Positions 1-8,237 are shown, numbered from the stretch's first letter. The stretch: 64,000 bases of DNA from JAHDVS01 sp964370985 (GCA_964370985.1 CAYJLE010000011.1:16667-80666), one strand, 5' to 3'. Program-made: numbers and translations. The notes: generated by a model not told the origin, from the sequence alone.

Positions 1-1029
1 CACCTGCTGGAAGCGCCGCTCGAGCGCCGCGTCCCGCTCGAGGTACTTGCGGTACTCGTCGAGCGTGGTGGCCCCGATCGTCTGGAGCTCGCCACGGGCG
101 AGCGCCGGCTTCAGGATCGAGGCGGCGTCGATCGCGCCTTCGGCGGCGCCCGCGCCGACGAGGTTGTGGAGCTCGTCGATGAACAGCACGATGTCGCCGC
201 GCTGGGTGATCTCCTTCATCACCTTCTTCAGGCGCTCCTCGAACTCGCCGCGGTACTTGGAGCCGGCGACGAGCGCGGCCAGGTCGAGCGTGTAGATCTG
301 CTTGCCCTTGAGGAGCTCCGGCACCTGGTTCGTGGCGATGCGCGCGGCGAGCCCCTCGACGACGGCGGTCTTCCCCACGCCGGGCTCCCCGATCAGGACC
401 GGGTTGTTCTTCGTGCGCCGCGACAGGATCTGCATCACGCGCTCGATCTCGGTCTGACGGCCGACCACGGGGTCGAGCTTGCCCTCGGACGCGAGCTTCG
501 TCAGGTTGCGCCCGAACTGGTCGAGCAGCTTCGAGCTCTTGGCCTTCTCCCCCGACGCGCCGGAGGCGGCGGCGCCGGCCTGGCCGCGCCGACCGGGGCC
601 GGAGAGCATGCGGATGATCTCGTTGCGGATCTTCTCCGCGTCGGCGTCGAAGTCGAGCAGGATGCGCGCGGCAACGCCCTCGTTCTCGCGCACGAGCCCG
701 AGCAGGATGTGCTCCGTGCCGATGTAGTTGTGGCCGAGCGAGAGCGCCTCGCGCAGCGCGAGCTCGAGCACCTTCTTCGCGCGCGGGGTGAACGGGATCT
801 GACCGCTCGTGACCTCGTCGCCCTGCCCGACGATGCGGGCCACCTGGGCGCGCACCTCCTCGACCGTGATGTCGAGGCTCTCGAGCACGCGCGCGGCCAG
901 CCCCTCCTCCTCGCGCAAGAGCCCGAGCAGGATGTGCTCCGTGCCGATGTAGTTGTGCTTGAGTGCGCGGGCCTCGTCCTGGGCCAGAACGACGACCTGT
1001 CGTGCTCTCTCGGTGAAGCGTTCGAACAC
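1..1029 (-). CDS. clpC: ClpC-type AAA+ unfoldase, N-terminal part (cut by window edge)
   Basis: These are the first 343 codons of a ClpC/ClpA-family unfoldase, which unfolds proteins in the cytoplasm and threads them into ClpP. The window edge removes the rest of a protein that is normally over 800 residues. Two Clp N-domain repeats are visible (roughly residues 4-70 and 80-145), each with the signature YIGTEHILLGL. The first AAA+ module follows, with Walker A GEPGVGKT at 214-221 and Walker B IVLFIDE at 280-286. The GTG start at 1029 has a purine-rich AGGAAAGGCAGGAAG just upstream. A TACGAT hexamer at 1059-1064 could be its -10 box. It diverges from the glycosylase gene. Confidence 0.95.
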   Translation of the reverse strand, partial: MFERFTERARQVVVLAQDEARALKHNYIGTEHILLGLLREEEGLAARVLESLDITVEEVRAQVARIVGQGDEVTSGQIPFTPRAKKVLELALREALSLGHNYIGTEHILLGLVRENEGVAARILLDFDADAEKIRNEIIRMLSGPGRRGQAGAAASGASGEKAKSSKLLDQFGRNLTKLASEGKLDPVVGRQTEIERVMQILSRRTKNNPVLIGEPGVGKTAVVEGLAARIATNQVPELLKGKQIYTLDLAALVAGSKYRGEFEERLKKVMKEITQRGDIVLFIDELHNLVGAGAAEGAIDAASILKPALARGELQTIGATTLDEYRKYLERDAALERRFQQV

Positions 1030-1165
1030 GCTTCCTGCCTTTCCTCGGTCGCCCACCTATCGTAGCGGACGTGTTCGCCGGTCCGGATCGGCGGAGCGGC
1101 TCCTTCACGAAGTCCAAACGACGGGACGCCGGCCGTTAGTCCGGTGGCGGCGCTACGGTGCCCGG

Positions 1166-2038
1166 GTGACGCTCGAGACGGCCATCCGCCCCCGCGGCCC
1201 CTACTCGCTCGAGCTGTCGGCGCACCGCGCCGGCGACCGTACGCGCGTCTTTCGCGACGGCCTCCTCACCTGCGTCCTCGAGACCGGAGGCGGCCCCGCG
1301 CTCGCACGCGTGTGGCAGACCCGCGACGGGACGCTCAGGGTGAGGCTCGACAGCGCCGAGCCGGAGGCGGCCCTCGAGCGTCTGCGCTTCGTGCTCGCCG
1401 CCGACGCCGACCACACGGAGTTCCTGCGGCGGTTCGGCTCGGATCCGCTGATCGGCCACGCGACGTTCCGCCTGCGCGGCCTGCGCCCGCTCCGCACGGC
1501 GACGGTCACGCACGCGCTCCTGCGCGCACTCTGCGGGCAGCTGATCGCGGCCCGCGAGGCCCGCCGGATCGAGGCGCGGCTCCTGCGCGCGTGCTCGGGC
1601 GAGCACGCCGGGCTCCTCCTTCCGCCGCGGCGCTCCGCGTTCGCGCCCCGGAGCCCCGCGGAGCTGGCCGCGCACGGGCTCGTCGCGCGCAAAGCAGCAG
1701 CGCTCGTCCGGCTCTGCCGCGAGCTCGACCTCGAGCGGCTGCACGGGGTCCCGACCGCGGTCACGGTCGCCCGGCTCTGCCGCGAGCGGTCGCTCGGTCC
1801 CTGGTCGGCCGGCGTCGTCTGCCTCGAGGGTCTCGGTCGCTACGAGCACGGGCTCGTCGGCGACCTCGGCCTCGTCAAGCTCTGCTCGCGCCTTCACGGG
1901 CGTGACGCGACCGCCGCCGACACGGCCGAGCTGCTCGCCGGCTACGGGGAGTGGGCGGGCCTCGCGAGCGTCTACCTGCTCGCGGGCGCGGCTCCTGCGG
2001 CGGGACCGCTGCCGCGCCCGTGGCGCGACGCGGCCTAG
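1166..2038 (+). CDS. AlkA-type DNA-3-methyladenine glycosylase II
   Basis: This 290-residue protein resembles HhH-GPD base-excision glycosylases of the AlkA type, which remove alkylated purines from DNA. The hairpin and glycine/proline loop are seen in SLGPWSAGVVCLEGLG near residue 210. The expected catalytic aspartate is D233 in the motif GDLGL. The N-terminal part (about 1-90) matches the AlkA N-domain only loosely. I chose the GTG at 1166 because TACGGT at 1154-1159 lies 6 nt before it, as for many genes here; in-frame codons further upstream run into the clpC promoter region. The gene converges on and overlaps the next gene by 4 bases. Confidence 0.85.
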   Translation: MTLETAIRPRGPYSLELSAHRAGDRTRVFRDGLLTCVLETGGGPALARVWQTRDGTLRVRLDSAEPEAALERLRFVLAADADHTEFLRRFGSDPLIGHATFRLRGLRPLRTATVTHALLRALCGQLIAAREARRIEARLLRACSGEHAGLLLPPRRSAFAPRSPAELAAHGLVARKAAALVRLCRELDLERLHGVPTAVTVARLCRERSLGPWSAGVVCLEGLGRYEHGLVGDLGLVKLCSRLHGRDATAADTAELLAGYGEWAGLASVYLLAGAAPAAGPLPRPWRDAA

Positions 2039-2418
2039 CCTTCGAGCTGCCTCTGGAAGTCCGCCATGTCGAAGTAGGCGTTCCAGGAGACGAACTTCGA
2101 CCCGTCGTGGCGGCCGATGATGGCCTCGTTCCAGGCGACCGACTTGCCGGACTCCTTGTGCGTGCCGCGCCCGGTCAGCTCGGCGGCGATCAGGCCGTCG
2201 GTCTCGACGAGCGTCTTCACCTCGAGCCCGAGCGGGCCGAACCCCTCCATGAAGCCGGTGATGAACCCCGCGAACGCGTCGGCGCCCGAGAGGGCGCCCA
2301 TCGGGTTCCAGACGGCCAGGTCAGCGGCGAACGTCTCTCCCATCAACGCGCGCACCGCGTCCTGGTCGTCAGCCTCGATACCGGCCCAGAACGCGGCCGC
2401 CTTGTCCTTCATCGCCAT
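2035..2418 (-). CDS. SnoaL-like / NTF2-fold protein
   Basis: The 127-residue product looks like a small alpha+beta-barrel protein of the SnoaL/NTF2 superfamily. It has an N-terminal helix with FWAGIEADD, then ...FAADLAVWNPMG...LSGADAFAGFITGF, and a late strand with aromatic residues (KFVSWNAYFDMADF). Members can be isomerases, hydrolases or simple ligand binders, and nothing here fixes a reaction. The start ATG at 2418 is well supported by GGAGG five bases upstream. It stands alone between the convergent glycosylase gene and a secreted-protein gene. Confidence 0.7.
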   Translation of the reverse strand: MAMKDKAAAFWAGIEADDQDAVRALMGETFAADLAVWNPMGALSGADAFAGFITGFMEGFGPLGLEVKTLVETDGLIAAELTGRGTHKESGKSVAWNEAIIGRHDGSKFVSWNAYFDMADFQRQLEG

Positions 2419-2494
2419 CGTCCCTCCTGTCGCTCGTGGAGCCCGGATCGTCGCATACCCGGGGCCACGTCGCCGGCGAGGGCGCGCCCTCGCG

Positions 2495-3430
2495 TCAGCC
2501 GGCCTTCGCGGTCCTCCGCGCGAGACAGGTGACGGTCAGCTCGACCGCCGGGAGCTGCGACGACGCCTCGAGCTCGAGCGCGTACCCTCCCTCGTTCACG
2601 ACCTCCGAGACGATCTCGAAGAAGCCCTGCGGGATCGACCAGCCACCGGAGACCGCCCGGTAGCCTGCCGGGCACGCGACCTCGAACGTGTGGCGCGAGG
2701 TGCCGCCGGCTGCGCTCGCTGCTCTCGGCGGCGCGTCCACCGAGGCGAGGATCTTCTGCCTGATCGTTCGCAGCAGGTGGGCGTGCTTGCGCGCCCCGCG
2801 GGTGCGCTCGCTCTGGCAGAGGACTTTCAGAGTCACATCGCGCTCTTCCGTCTGGCTCGCGTTGAAGAGCTGGAAGCCCCAGGCGCGAGTGTCGAGAACC
2901 GGGTACGACCCCTGGAGCTCGACCGCGTCGTCGCGCTCCGCTGCCCCGAAGGTCGGGAAGCTCCCGGCGGGACAGGCGACGGAGGGCTCCCCGCCGGTGA
3001 AGGGGTCGAGGTGCACGATCTGCTCGACGAGCCCGGGGGAACCGAGCCCGTGCGAGTGCCGCTTGCCCTTGCGGTCCTTCGCATACCCCGTTCGCGGCTT
3101 GAGACAGGAGCCGGTCAGCTCGATCTCCATCGGGATCGAGGCATCGCTCGAGAGCGTCACCACGGCACCCTGCCCGGACTCGGTCGGCTCGATCCCATCG
3201 AGGAAGATCCCCGGCTGCCCCTGCCACCCCGCCAGCCAGATCAGCACGTACCCGGTCGGGCAGTCGAACGTGAACGTCGCCCCGCCCGGCGGCACCGTGA
3301 CCGTCTTCGAGTGGTACTCGACCCCGGCGGCGTGGCCATGCTGCCCGGGCCCGTGGGCGGCGCCGGCGGTGACGACGAGCACGCCAGCGGCGGCGAGCGC
3401 TACGGCGAGGAGGCGGGCAGGACGGCGCAT
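2495..3430 (-). CDS. Secreted protein with three repeated two-cysteine modules
   Basis: I do not recognise a named family. The start ATG at 3430 gives a 311-residue protein whose first 25 residues form a signal peptide (positive start, hydrophobic LLAVALAAAGVLVV, then AGAAHG). The mature part holds three similar modules, each beginning with a CP.G motif and ending with a V.C-type strand. The cysteine pairs are C57/C109, C153/C205 and C253/C302, with spacings of 52, 52 and 49. These are probably three internal disulfides outside the cell. A Lys/Arg/His-rich linker lies between modules 1 and 2 (about 115-128). The longer in-frame start at 3511 would bury the signal peptide, so I rejected it. 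Confidence 0.7.
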   Translation of the reverse strand: MRRPARLLAVALAAAGVLVVTAGAAHGPGQHGHAAGVEYHSKTVTVPPGGATFTFDCPTGYVLIWLAGWQGQPGIFLDGIEPTESGQGAVVTLSSDASIPMEIELTGSCLKPRTGYAKDRKGKRHSHGLGSPGLVEQIVHLDPFTGGEPSVACPAGSFPTFGAAERDDAVELQGSYPVLDTRAWGFQLFNASQTEERDVTLKVLCQSERTRGARKHAHLLRTIRQKILASVDAPPRAASAAGGTSRHTFEVACPAGYRAVSGGWSIPQGFFEIVSEVVNEGGYALELEASSQLPAVELTVTCLARRTAKAG

Positions 3431-3488
3431 CCGAGCGGGGAGCCTACCTCGGGCCCGGAACGGAGGCAAGGCACGGGCCGCGACCGAG

Positions 3489-3917
3489 CTAGAACCGGTA
3501 CGACCTCGCACGGCTAAGGAACCAGCCGCGGCCGCTCGCGTTGGTGCACGTGAGGCCCGAGCGCTCCGACTCGCAGCGAAAGCCGTTGCGGCTCCAGTAC
3601 CAGCCGTACTTCAGCACCTTCGCCCCGGGGTCGAGCGCGGTGTCGCCCGCGCAGACGACCTTCGAGCTCCCCGTCTTGCCCATCCAGAAGCCGTAGCCCC
3701 ACTCGACGTAGTCCGGGCAGCTCGCCGGCCGCGGCGGCAGCGGCTTCAACTTGCTGAGGATGTCGCAGCGCATGTAGGCCGGCTCACCCGAGAACTTCGA
3801 GTAGATGCAGCCGATGTTCCCGGACGGCATGCGGAACGCCTGGTAGACCGCGCTCGACGAGGGGGCGAACGCGAGCGCCACGCCGATCACCGCCGCCAGG
3901 AGGAGCAGCCGTCGCAT
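3489..3917 (-). CDS. Small secreted DUF6636-type protein
   Basis: This 142-residue secreted protein has an obvious signal peptide (MRRLLLLAAVIGVALAFAPS). It then has FRMPSGNIGCIY, a pattern I associate with the DUF6636 family of actinobacterial exported proteins. The ending CTNASGRGWFLSRARSYRF also fits that family. Six cysteines in the mature part could form disulfides. No function is known to me. Three in-frame ATGs are possible; I prefer 3917 because TAGAAT (3925-3930) lies exactly 7 nt before it and overlaps the ATG at 3926, so the transcript would begin at this codon. Confidence 0.75.
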   Translation of the reverse strand: MRRLLLLAAVIGVALAFAPSSSAVYQAFRMPSGNIGCIYSKFSGEPAYMRCDILSKLKPLPPRPASCPDYVEWGYGFWMGKTGSSKVVCAGDTALDPGAKVLKYGWYWSRNGFRCESERSGLTCTNASGRGWFLSRARSYRF

Positions 3918-4000
3918 CGGTCGCATTCTACGACGCCTGGGCCGGAAGCGCACGCACGCGCTCGGCGTCGACACGCTCGATGTTGCGCCTCTCGCTGTGG

Positions 4001-4026
4001 GGGCCGGACCTGTCCGGCCCGAGACC
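4001..4026. repeat. Palindromic element plus GAGACC tail, left copy
   Basis: Positions 4001-4020 read gggccggacctgtccggccc, a near-perfect 20-base palindrome. The same palindrome occurs at 58390-58409 and 63977-63996 in the opposite orientation. Here it continues with gagacc. A 25-base copy with two mismatches lies at 5012-5036 in the same direction, so the two bracket the toxin-antitoxin pair. Confidence 0.85.
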
Positions 4027-4030
4027 CGTC

Positions 4031-4047
4031 CCCTTGGGGACTCGAGT
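4031..4047. repeat. 17-base inverted repeat, left arm
   Basis: The sequence cccttggggactcgagt is repeated perfectly in inverted orientation at 4983-4999. The two arms sit just inside the palindromic elements and flank the toxin-antitoxin genes, so the segment has boundaries like a cassette. Confidence 0.85.
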
Positions 4048-4095
4048 CGGACAGGTCAGTAGGCCGAGGCCAGAGGAGGAAACGTCCGCCCTGTC

Positions 4096-4488
4096 TCAGC
4101 GATCCGGTGCCGGGCGTAAGTGGTTGACGCGATTGAACGGCTCGTTCCTCGCCTCGTCAGAGGCGAGGAAGTGATCGAGTGCTCGCACCATTTGCCCGAT
4201 GACCGCGCCGCCGCGATTCCGGTTGAACGGAGGGTTCAGCGCGTAGATCACGCCGTAATGCGGCTGTCCACGTGATTCCCAGTCCGCTCGAGCCTGCTCG
4301 TAGTCCGCAATGTTGTCCGTGACGATCGCCCTACCGTCTTCCTGCGCTTTGGCAAAAACCTCGTCATCCGGACTTCCCGCGTAACGGCCGGCATGGGCAG
4401 GTTCAGCGATCGCGACGACGTCGCGGTCGCGCTGGCGCAACTGGGTCGCGATCGCCGGCGACCATATCTCGTCGAGAAGCACCTTCAC
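4096..4488 (-). CDS. DUF5615 / PIN-like toxin candidate
   Basis: The 130-residue product begins VKVLLDEIWSPAIATQLRQR, matching the start of DUF5615 PIN-like proteins (MKFLLDENxP...L...G.DV). Acidic residues that could bind metal are seen in LLDE, SPDDEVFAKA and IVTDNIADYEQ. Proteins of this kind are usually ribonuclease-type toxins or their relatives. The GTG start overlaps the upstream gene's TGA as GTGA, so the pair is translationally coupled in antitoxin-toxin order. Codon use is visibly less GC-biased than in the neighbours, which with the flanking repeats suggests transfer. Confidence is high for the family and moderate for a toxin role. Confidence 0.8.
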   Translation of the reverse strand: MKVLLDEIWSPAIATQLRQRDRDVVAIAEPAHAGRYAGSPDDEVFAKAQEDGRAIVTDNIADYEQARADWESRGQPHYGVIYALNPPFNRNRGGAVIGQMVRALDHFLASDEARNEPFNRVNHLRPAPDR

Positions 4489-4916
4489 GCGGCAGAAGCC
4501 ACCCCCAGCGCCCGCTGCAGGGCCGCAACAGCCTGCTCGTTGAGCGCGACGCGTTCGTCGACTTCGTCCGGGTAGGCGCCGTAGTAGCGAGCCGCGAGCT
4601 CGATCTTGCCTCGGTCGATCCCGGTCGCCACGCTCACTGCCGAGATCGGATCTTCCACGCCTTCGGCAATCGTTCCCTTCACGTCTCGCACGATCTCCCA
4701 CACGTCCGGACCAGCGACAACACCGGCCCGGCGACCCGTCGGGCCGGCCCGAAAGATGATCCCCGGAAACTCTTCCATCCGCAGACCCTCGTCAATGATC
4801 CGCTCGGCTAGCCGTGACCTGGACTGCGAGAGACGGTTGCTATGGCTATCCAGCCGATCGGCGACCTCCGCAGAGATGCGAGCTGAGAACGACTTGGTCT
4901 TCTTGCTTCGTGCCAT
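4485..4916 (-). CDS. Antitoxin candidate with N-terminal ribbon-helix-helix-like segment and DUF433-like C-terminal part
   Basis: This 143-residue protein starts MARSKKTKSFSARISAEVAD, a basic stretch followed by a ribbon-helix-helix-like pattern (SARISAEVADRLDSHSNRLSQSRSRLAERIIDEGLR). The C-terminal part (VWEIVRDVKGTIAEGVEDPISAVSVATGIDRGKIELAARYYGAYPDEV) resembles DUF433-type antitoxins that accompany DUF5615 toxins. It would bind its partner and repress the operon. The ATG at 4916 is chosen over a GTG three codons earlier because the RHH homology begins there. A short imperfect TTGTcaaACAA inverted repeat at 4926-4936 could be part of an operator, but this is weak. Confidence 0.75.
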   Translation of the reverse strand: MARSKKTKSFSARISAEVADRLDSHSNRLSQSRSRLAERIIDEGLRMEEFPGIIFRAGPTGRRAGVVAGPDVWEIVRDVKGTIAEGVEDPISAVSVATGIDRGKIELAARYYGAYPDEVDERVALNEQAVAALQRALGVASAA

Positions 4917-4982
4917 CTGTCTCACTTGTCAAACAATGTAGCACACGATGGGCGGAACACGGCGTTTCCACCGACTATCCCA

Positions 4983-4999
4983 ACTCGAGTCCCCAAGGG
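4983..4999. repeat. 17-base inverted repeat, right arm
   Basis: This is the exact reverse complement of 4031-4047. It lies 66 bases upstream of the antitoxin start and just inside the right-hand palindromic element. Confidence 0.85.
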
Positions 5000-5010
5000 A
5001 AGGCCTGTAG

Positions 5011-5036
5011 AGGCCGGGCCTGTCGGGCCCGAGACC
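5011..5036. repeat. Palindromic element plus GAGACC tail, right copy
   Basis: Positions 5012-5036 repeat 4002-4026 in direct orientation with two mismatches, including the gagacc tail. Its palindrome is slightly degraded (ggccgggcctgtcgggcc). Confidence 0.8.
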
Positions 5037-5149
5037 TGCGTACGTCGTCGGCGAGATCCCCCGGTCGAGGGCGCACCCGAGCACGACGTCGAGGAGAGAC
5101 CGGCTCAGCGAGCGAGACACGCCCCGGGGAGCGCGACCGGCCCCCTGGT

Positions 5150-6547
5150 CTACCCGCCCGCGGGCCGGACGTCCCGCTCCGTCGGCGATGGCCGCAATGC
5201 CGGGAACAGCACGACGTCGCGGATCGTCTCGCGGCCGGTGAAGAGCATCGCCAGGCGGTCGACGCCGAGGCCGAGGCCGCCCGTCGGGGGCATGCCGTAG
5301 GAGAGAGCCTCGATGTAGTCGGGGTCGCCCTGCGGGGCGTCCTCCGCCCGCTCCGTCTCGCCGCCCGCGAAGCGGGCCGCCTGCTCCTCGGCGTCGTTGA
5401 TCTCCGTGTAGGCGTTGCCGAGCTCCATGCCGCAGACGAAGTACTCGAACCGCTCGACCGTGCGCGGGTCGTCGTCGAGCGTCCTCGCCCAGGGGGAGAG
5501 CTCGACCGGGTAGTCGTGGAGGATCGTCGGCTCGACCAGCCCCGGCTCCACGAAGTGCGAGAGCGCGTGATCGACGAGCTGCGCCCACGTCCTGTCGGCG
5601 CCCGTGTCCACGCCACGGGCCTCGAGACGGGCGCGCAGGTCCGCCTCGTCGCGCGTCCACACCCCCCGCTCGGCGAGCGCGTCCTCGAGCCGCAGCCGCC
5701 GCCACGGAGCCTTCACGTCGACCTCGTGACCGCGGAACGCCACCCTCGTCGTCCCGAGCACCTCGAGCGCGACCGCCTCGACGAGCTGCTCGATCCGAGC
5801 CATCGTGTCGCGGTAGTCGGCGTAGGCCTCGTACCACTCGAGCATCGTGAACTCGGGCTGGTGCTTGTAGGAGATACCCTCGTTGCGGAAGTCCTTGCCG
5901 ATCTCGTACACCCGCTCGAGGCCGCCGACGATCAGGCGCTTCAGGTAGAGCTCGGTCGCGATCCGCAGGTAGAGGTCGGCGCCGAGCTCGTTGTGGTGCG
6001 TGACGAACGGGCGCGCGAACGCGCCACCGTAGCGCGGCTGGAGCACGGGCGTCTCCACCTCGACGAAACCGTGCTCGTCCAGGTAGCGGCGGATCGCCGA
6101 GACCATGCGGCTGCGGACGAGGAAGTCCCGGCGGGTCTCCTCGTTGACGAGCAGGTCGAGGTGGCGGCGGCGGTAGCGGGTCTCCGTGTCGACGAGCCCG
6201 TGGTAGTGGTCGGGCAGCGGCTGGCGGGTGCGGGCCAGCAGCTCGAGCTCGTCCACGGCCAGGGACGGCTCGCCGCGCCGGGTGCGAGCGGGTACCCCGG
6301 TCGCCCCCACGATGTCGCCGAGGTTGACGTCGACGGGCCCCGAGCGATCGACCGCGCAGAGGAGCTGGAGCTGCCCGGAGCGGTCGACGAGGTCGAGGAA
6401 GACGAGTTTGCCGTGGCCGCGACGGCCGAGCACGCGCCCGGCGACGCGCCGGCGCTCCACCCCCTCCTCGCCAGCGCCGAGAGCCCCCGCCTCCGCGCGG
6501 ACCGCTGCGATCTCGTCCCGGTCGGGAAAGCGCTTCGGCGAGGACAT
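5150..6547 (-). CDS. lysS: Lysyl-tRNA synthetase, class II
   Basis: This enzyme charges tRNA-Lys with lysine. The 465-residue protein has an N-terminal OB-fold anticodon-binding domain (about 40-130). The class II catalytic core follows, with VEVETPVLQPRYGGAFARPF (motif 1 region), FRNEGISYKHQPEFTMLEWYEAY (motif 2) and GLGLGVDRLAMLFTG (motif 3) near the C-terminus. The ATG at 6547 lies 12 bases after the greA stop, so the two genes form an operon. No clear ribosome-binding sequence is visible, consistent with coupling. The length is slightly short for the family but all core motifs are present. Confidence 0.95.
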   Translation of the reverse strand: MSSPKRFPDRDEIAAVRAEAGALGAGEEGVERRRVAGRVLGRRGHGKLVFLDLVDRSGQLQLLCAVDRSGPVDVNLGDIVGATGVPARTRRGEPSLAVDELELLARTRQPLPDHYHGLVDTETRYRRRHLDLLVNEETRRDFLVRSRMVSAIRRYLDEHGFVEVETPVLQPRYGGAFARPFVTHHNELGADLYLRIATELYLKRLIVGGLERVYEIGKDFRNEGISYKHQPEFTMLEWYEAYADYRDTMARIEQLVEAVALEVLGTTRVAFRGHEVDVKAPWRRLRLEDALAERGVWTRDEADLRARLEARGVDTGADRTWAQLVDHALSHFVEPGLVEPTILHDYPVELSPWARTLDDDPRTVERFEYFVCGMELGNAYTEINDAEEQAARFAGGETERAEDAPQGDPDYIEALSYGMPPTGGLGLGVDRLAMLFTGRETIRDVVLFPALRPSPTERDVRPAGG

Positions 6548-6559
6548 CAGGCCGCGAGT

Positions 6560-7033
6560 CTACGCGGCCTTGATGTCCATGATCTTGAACTTGAGCGTGC
6601 CGCGCGGCGCGGCAACCTCGACGGTCTCACCCTTCTTCTTGCCGATGATCGCCCGACCGACCGGCGACTCGTTCGAGAGCCGGTGCTGGACCGGGTTCGC
6701 CTCGGCGGAGCCGACGATCGTGTACTCGATCGTCTCGTTCGCATCGAGGTCCTTGAGCCGGACGCGCGTGCCGATCCCGACCACGCCGGTCGGCACCTCG
6801 CCGGCCTCGATCACGCGTGCGTGCACGAGCCTGTCCTCGAGCAGCGCGATGCGATGCTCGAGCATCGCCTGCTCGTTCTTCGCATCGTCGTACTCGGAGT
6901 TCTCCGAGATGTCGCCGAACTCGCGGGCGTGCTTGATCCGCTCGGCGACCTCGCGCCGCTTCTCGGTGGAGAGGTGCTCGATCTCCTGCTTGAGCTTCGT
7001 GTACCCCTCTTCTGTGAGGATGACTTCCTTCAC
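6560..7033 (-). CDS. greA: Transcription elongation factor GreA
   Basis: GreA enters the secondary channel of stalled RNA polymerase and triggers transcript cleavage. The 157-residue protein begins VKEVILTEEGYTKLKQEIEH and has the coiled-coil tip motif FGDISENSEYDDAKNEQ (about 39-55), where the acidic residues act with Mg2+. It ends with a FKBP-like C-terminal domain (NESPVGRAIIGKKKGETVEV). The GTG start at 7033 has GGGGAGG four bases upstream. It is the first gene of greA-lysS and has a good sigma-70-type promoter at 7089-7116. Confidence 0.95.
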   Translation of the reverse strand: MKEVILTEEGYTKLKQEIEHLSTEKRREVAERIKHAREFGDISENSEYDDAKNEQAMLEHRIALLEDRLVHARVIEAGEVPTGVVGIGTRVRLKDLDANETIEYTIVGSAEANPVQHRLSNESPVGRAIIGKKKGETVEVAAPRGTLKFKIMDIKAA

Positions 7034-7088
7034 CGTTCCTCCCCAAAGACAGAAAAAGCGCGGTGCTCCGGGCACCTCGCGATCGAGG

Positions 7089-7116
7089 ATTGTAGCACCG
7101 CCGGACGTGGCGTCAA
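7089..7116 (-). promoter_or_regulatory. Promoter for greA-lysS
   Basis: On the minus strand TTGACG (7111-7116) and TACAAT (7089-7094) are separated by 16 bases, close to the vegetative sigma consensus. Transcription would start near 7082, giving a leader of about 50 nt before greA. Confidence 0.75.
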
Positions 7117-7156
7117 CCGTGGGAAACGCGGGTCTCGCGGGTATCATTCCCGGCCC

Positions 7157-8215
7157 TTGGCTCCCGAGCTTCGCACGCCCTGGCGGATCGGGCCGGTCGA
7201 GATCCCGACTCGCCTCGCGCTCGCCCCCATGGCGGGTGTCAGCGTCCAGGCGTTCCGGCGCCAGGGGCGCCGCTTCGGCGCCGGCCTCGTCTGCTCGGAG
7301 ATGGTGAGCTGCGCGGGGCTCGCGCACCGCAACGAGCGCACCCGGGGCTACCTCCTGATCGCCTCGGACGAGCACCCGCTGGCCGTGCAGATCTTCGGCG
7401 CCGACCCGGGCGCGATGGCCGAGGCGGCCCGCATGGTCGAGGCCGCGGGAGCCGACATCGTCGACCTGAACTTCGGCTGCCCCGTCCGCAAGGTCACGAG
7501 GACGGGCGCCGGCGCCACCCTGCTCGAGGATCCGGGTCGGGCTTGCCGGATCGTCGAGGCAGTGGCCGGCGCGGTGTCCGTGCCCGTCACCGCGAAGATG
7601 CGCAGTGGCCTCGAGGCCGGCTCCCGGGCCGCCCTCACCGCCGGCCCCCTGCTCGTCGAGGCGGGCGCGCAAGCGCTTACCCTCCACCCGCGCTCCGCAA
7701 CGCAGATGTACTCGGGAACAGCCGACCACGCGCTCACGGCGGAGCTCGTGCAGGCCGTGGGCGTGCCCGTGATCGCCTCCGGCGACATCACCTCGCGCGA
7801 GCGCGCCCGCGCGGTGCTCGCGCAGACCGGCTGCGCGGCCGTCATGGTCGCCCGGGCAGCCCAGGGGAACCCGTGGGTGATCTCCGAGATCGTCGACGGT
7901 CCCCTGGAGGCCCCGACGCGGGCGGAGGTGGCCGGGGAGCTTCTCTCCTTCATGAACGAGACCGTCCGGGAGCTCGGCGAGCGACGCGCGACCGGCTTCC
8001 TCAAGAAGTTCTACGGCTGGTACCTCGGCCACGGGCGCTTCCCGAAGCCCTTCAAGCAGGAGCTGCTCGGCCTCCCGACCGTGACCGACGTCGAGCAACG
8101 CCTCCTCGCTGCGGAGCCCGCGGCAGCGGACGTGCGCGACCGGCTCCTGGCCGAAGCCGCGAGGAGCGACGAGATCCTCCTGGGCCTGCCGGTGTCCGCC
8201 TACGGGGGCGGCTAG
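7157..8215 (+). CDS. dus: tRNA-dihydrouridine synthase
   Basis: This flavin enzyme reduces uridines in the D-loop of tRNA. Visible Dus landmarks are LALAPMAGVS near the N-terminus (FMN-binding start of the TIM barrel), DLNFGCPVRKVTRTGAGATLL with the catalytic cysteine, VTAKMRSGLE, LHPRSATQMYSG and IASGDITSRERA. A C-terminal helical tRNA-binding domain contains RRATGFLKKFYGWYLGHGR. No ATG or GTG precedes the barrel in frame, so I chose the TTG at 7157, giving 352 residues. A TATCAT hexamer at 7142-7147 supports this region as the 5' end. The subfamily looks DusB-like. Confidence 0.9.
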   Translation: MAPELRTPWRIGPVEIPTRLALAPMAGVSVQAFRRQGRRFGAGLVCSEMVSCAGLAHRNERTRGYLLIASDEHPLAVQIFGADPGAMAEAARMVEAAGADIVDLNFGCPVRKVTRTGAGATLLEDPGRACRIVEAVAGAVSVPVTAKMRSGLEAGSRAALTAGPLLVEAGAQALTLHPRSATQMYSGTADHALTAELVQAVGVPVIASGDITSRERARAVLAQTGCAAVMVARAAQGNPWVISEIVDGPLEAPTRAEVAGELLSFMNETVRELGERRATGFLKKFYGWYLGHGRFPKPFKQELLGLPTVTDVEQRLLAAEPAAADVRDRLLAEAARSDEILLGLPVSAYGGG

Positions 8216-8237
8216 CGCGCGTCGTACAATCCGCGGC

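Noticed and set aside
4926..4936. TTGTcaaACAA inverted repeat as operator of the first toxin-antitoxin pair
   Set aside because: Only four-base arms; too weak to call compared with the 11-base operator of the second pair.
4814..7156. Plus-strand frame continuing upstream of dus
   Set aside because: It is antisense to lysS and greA; only the part from about 7157 has tRNA-dihydrouridine synthase homology.
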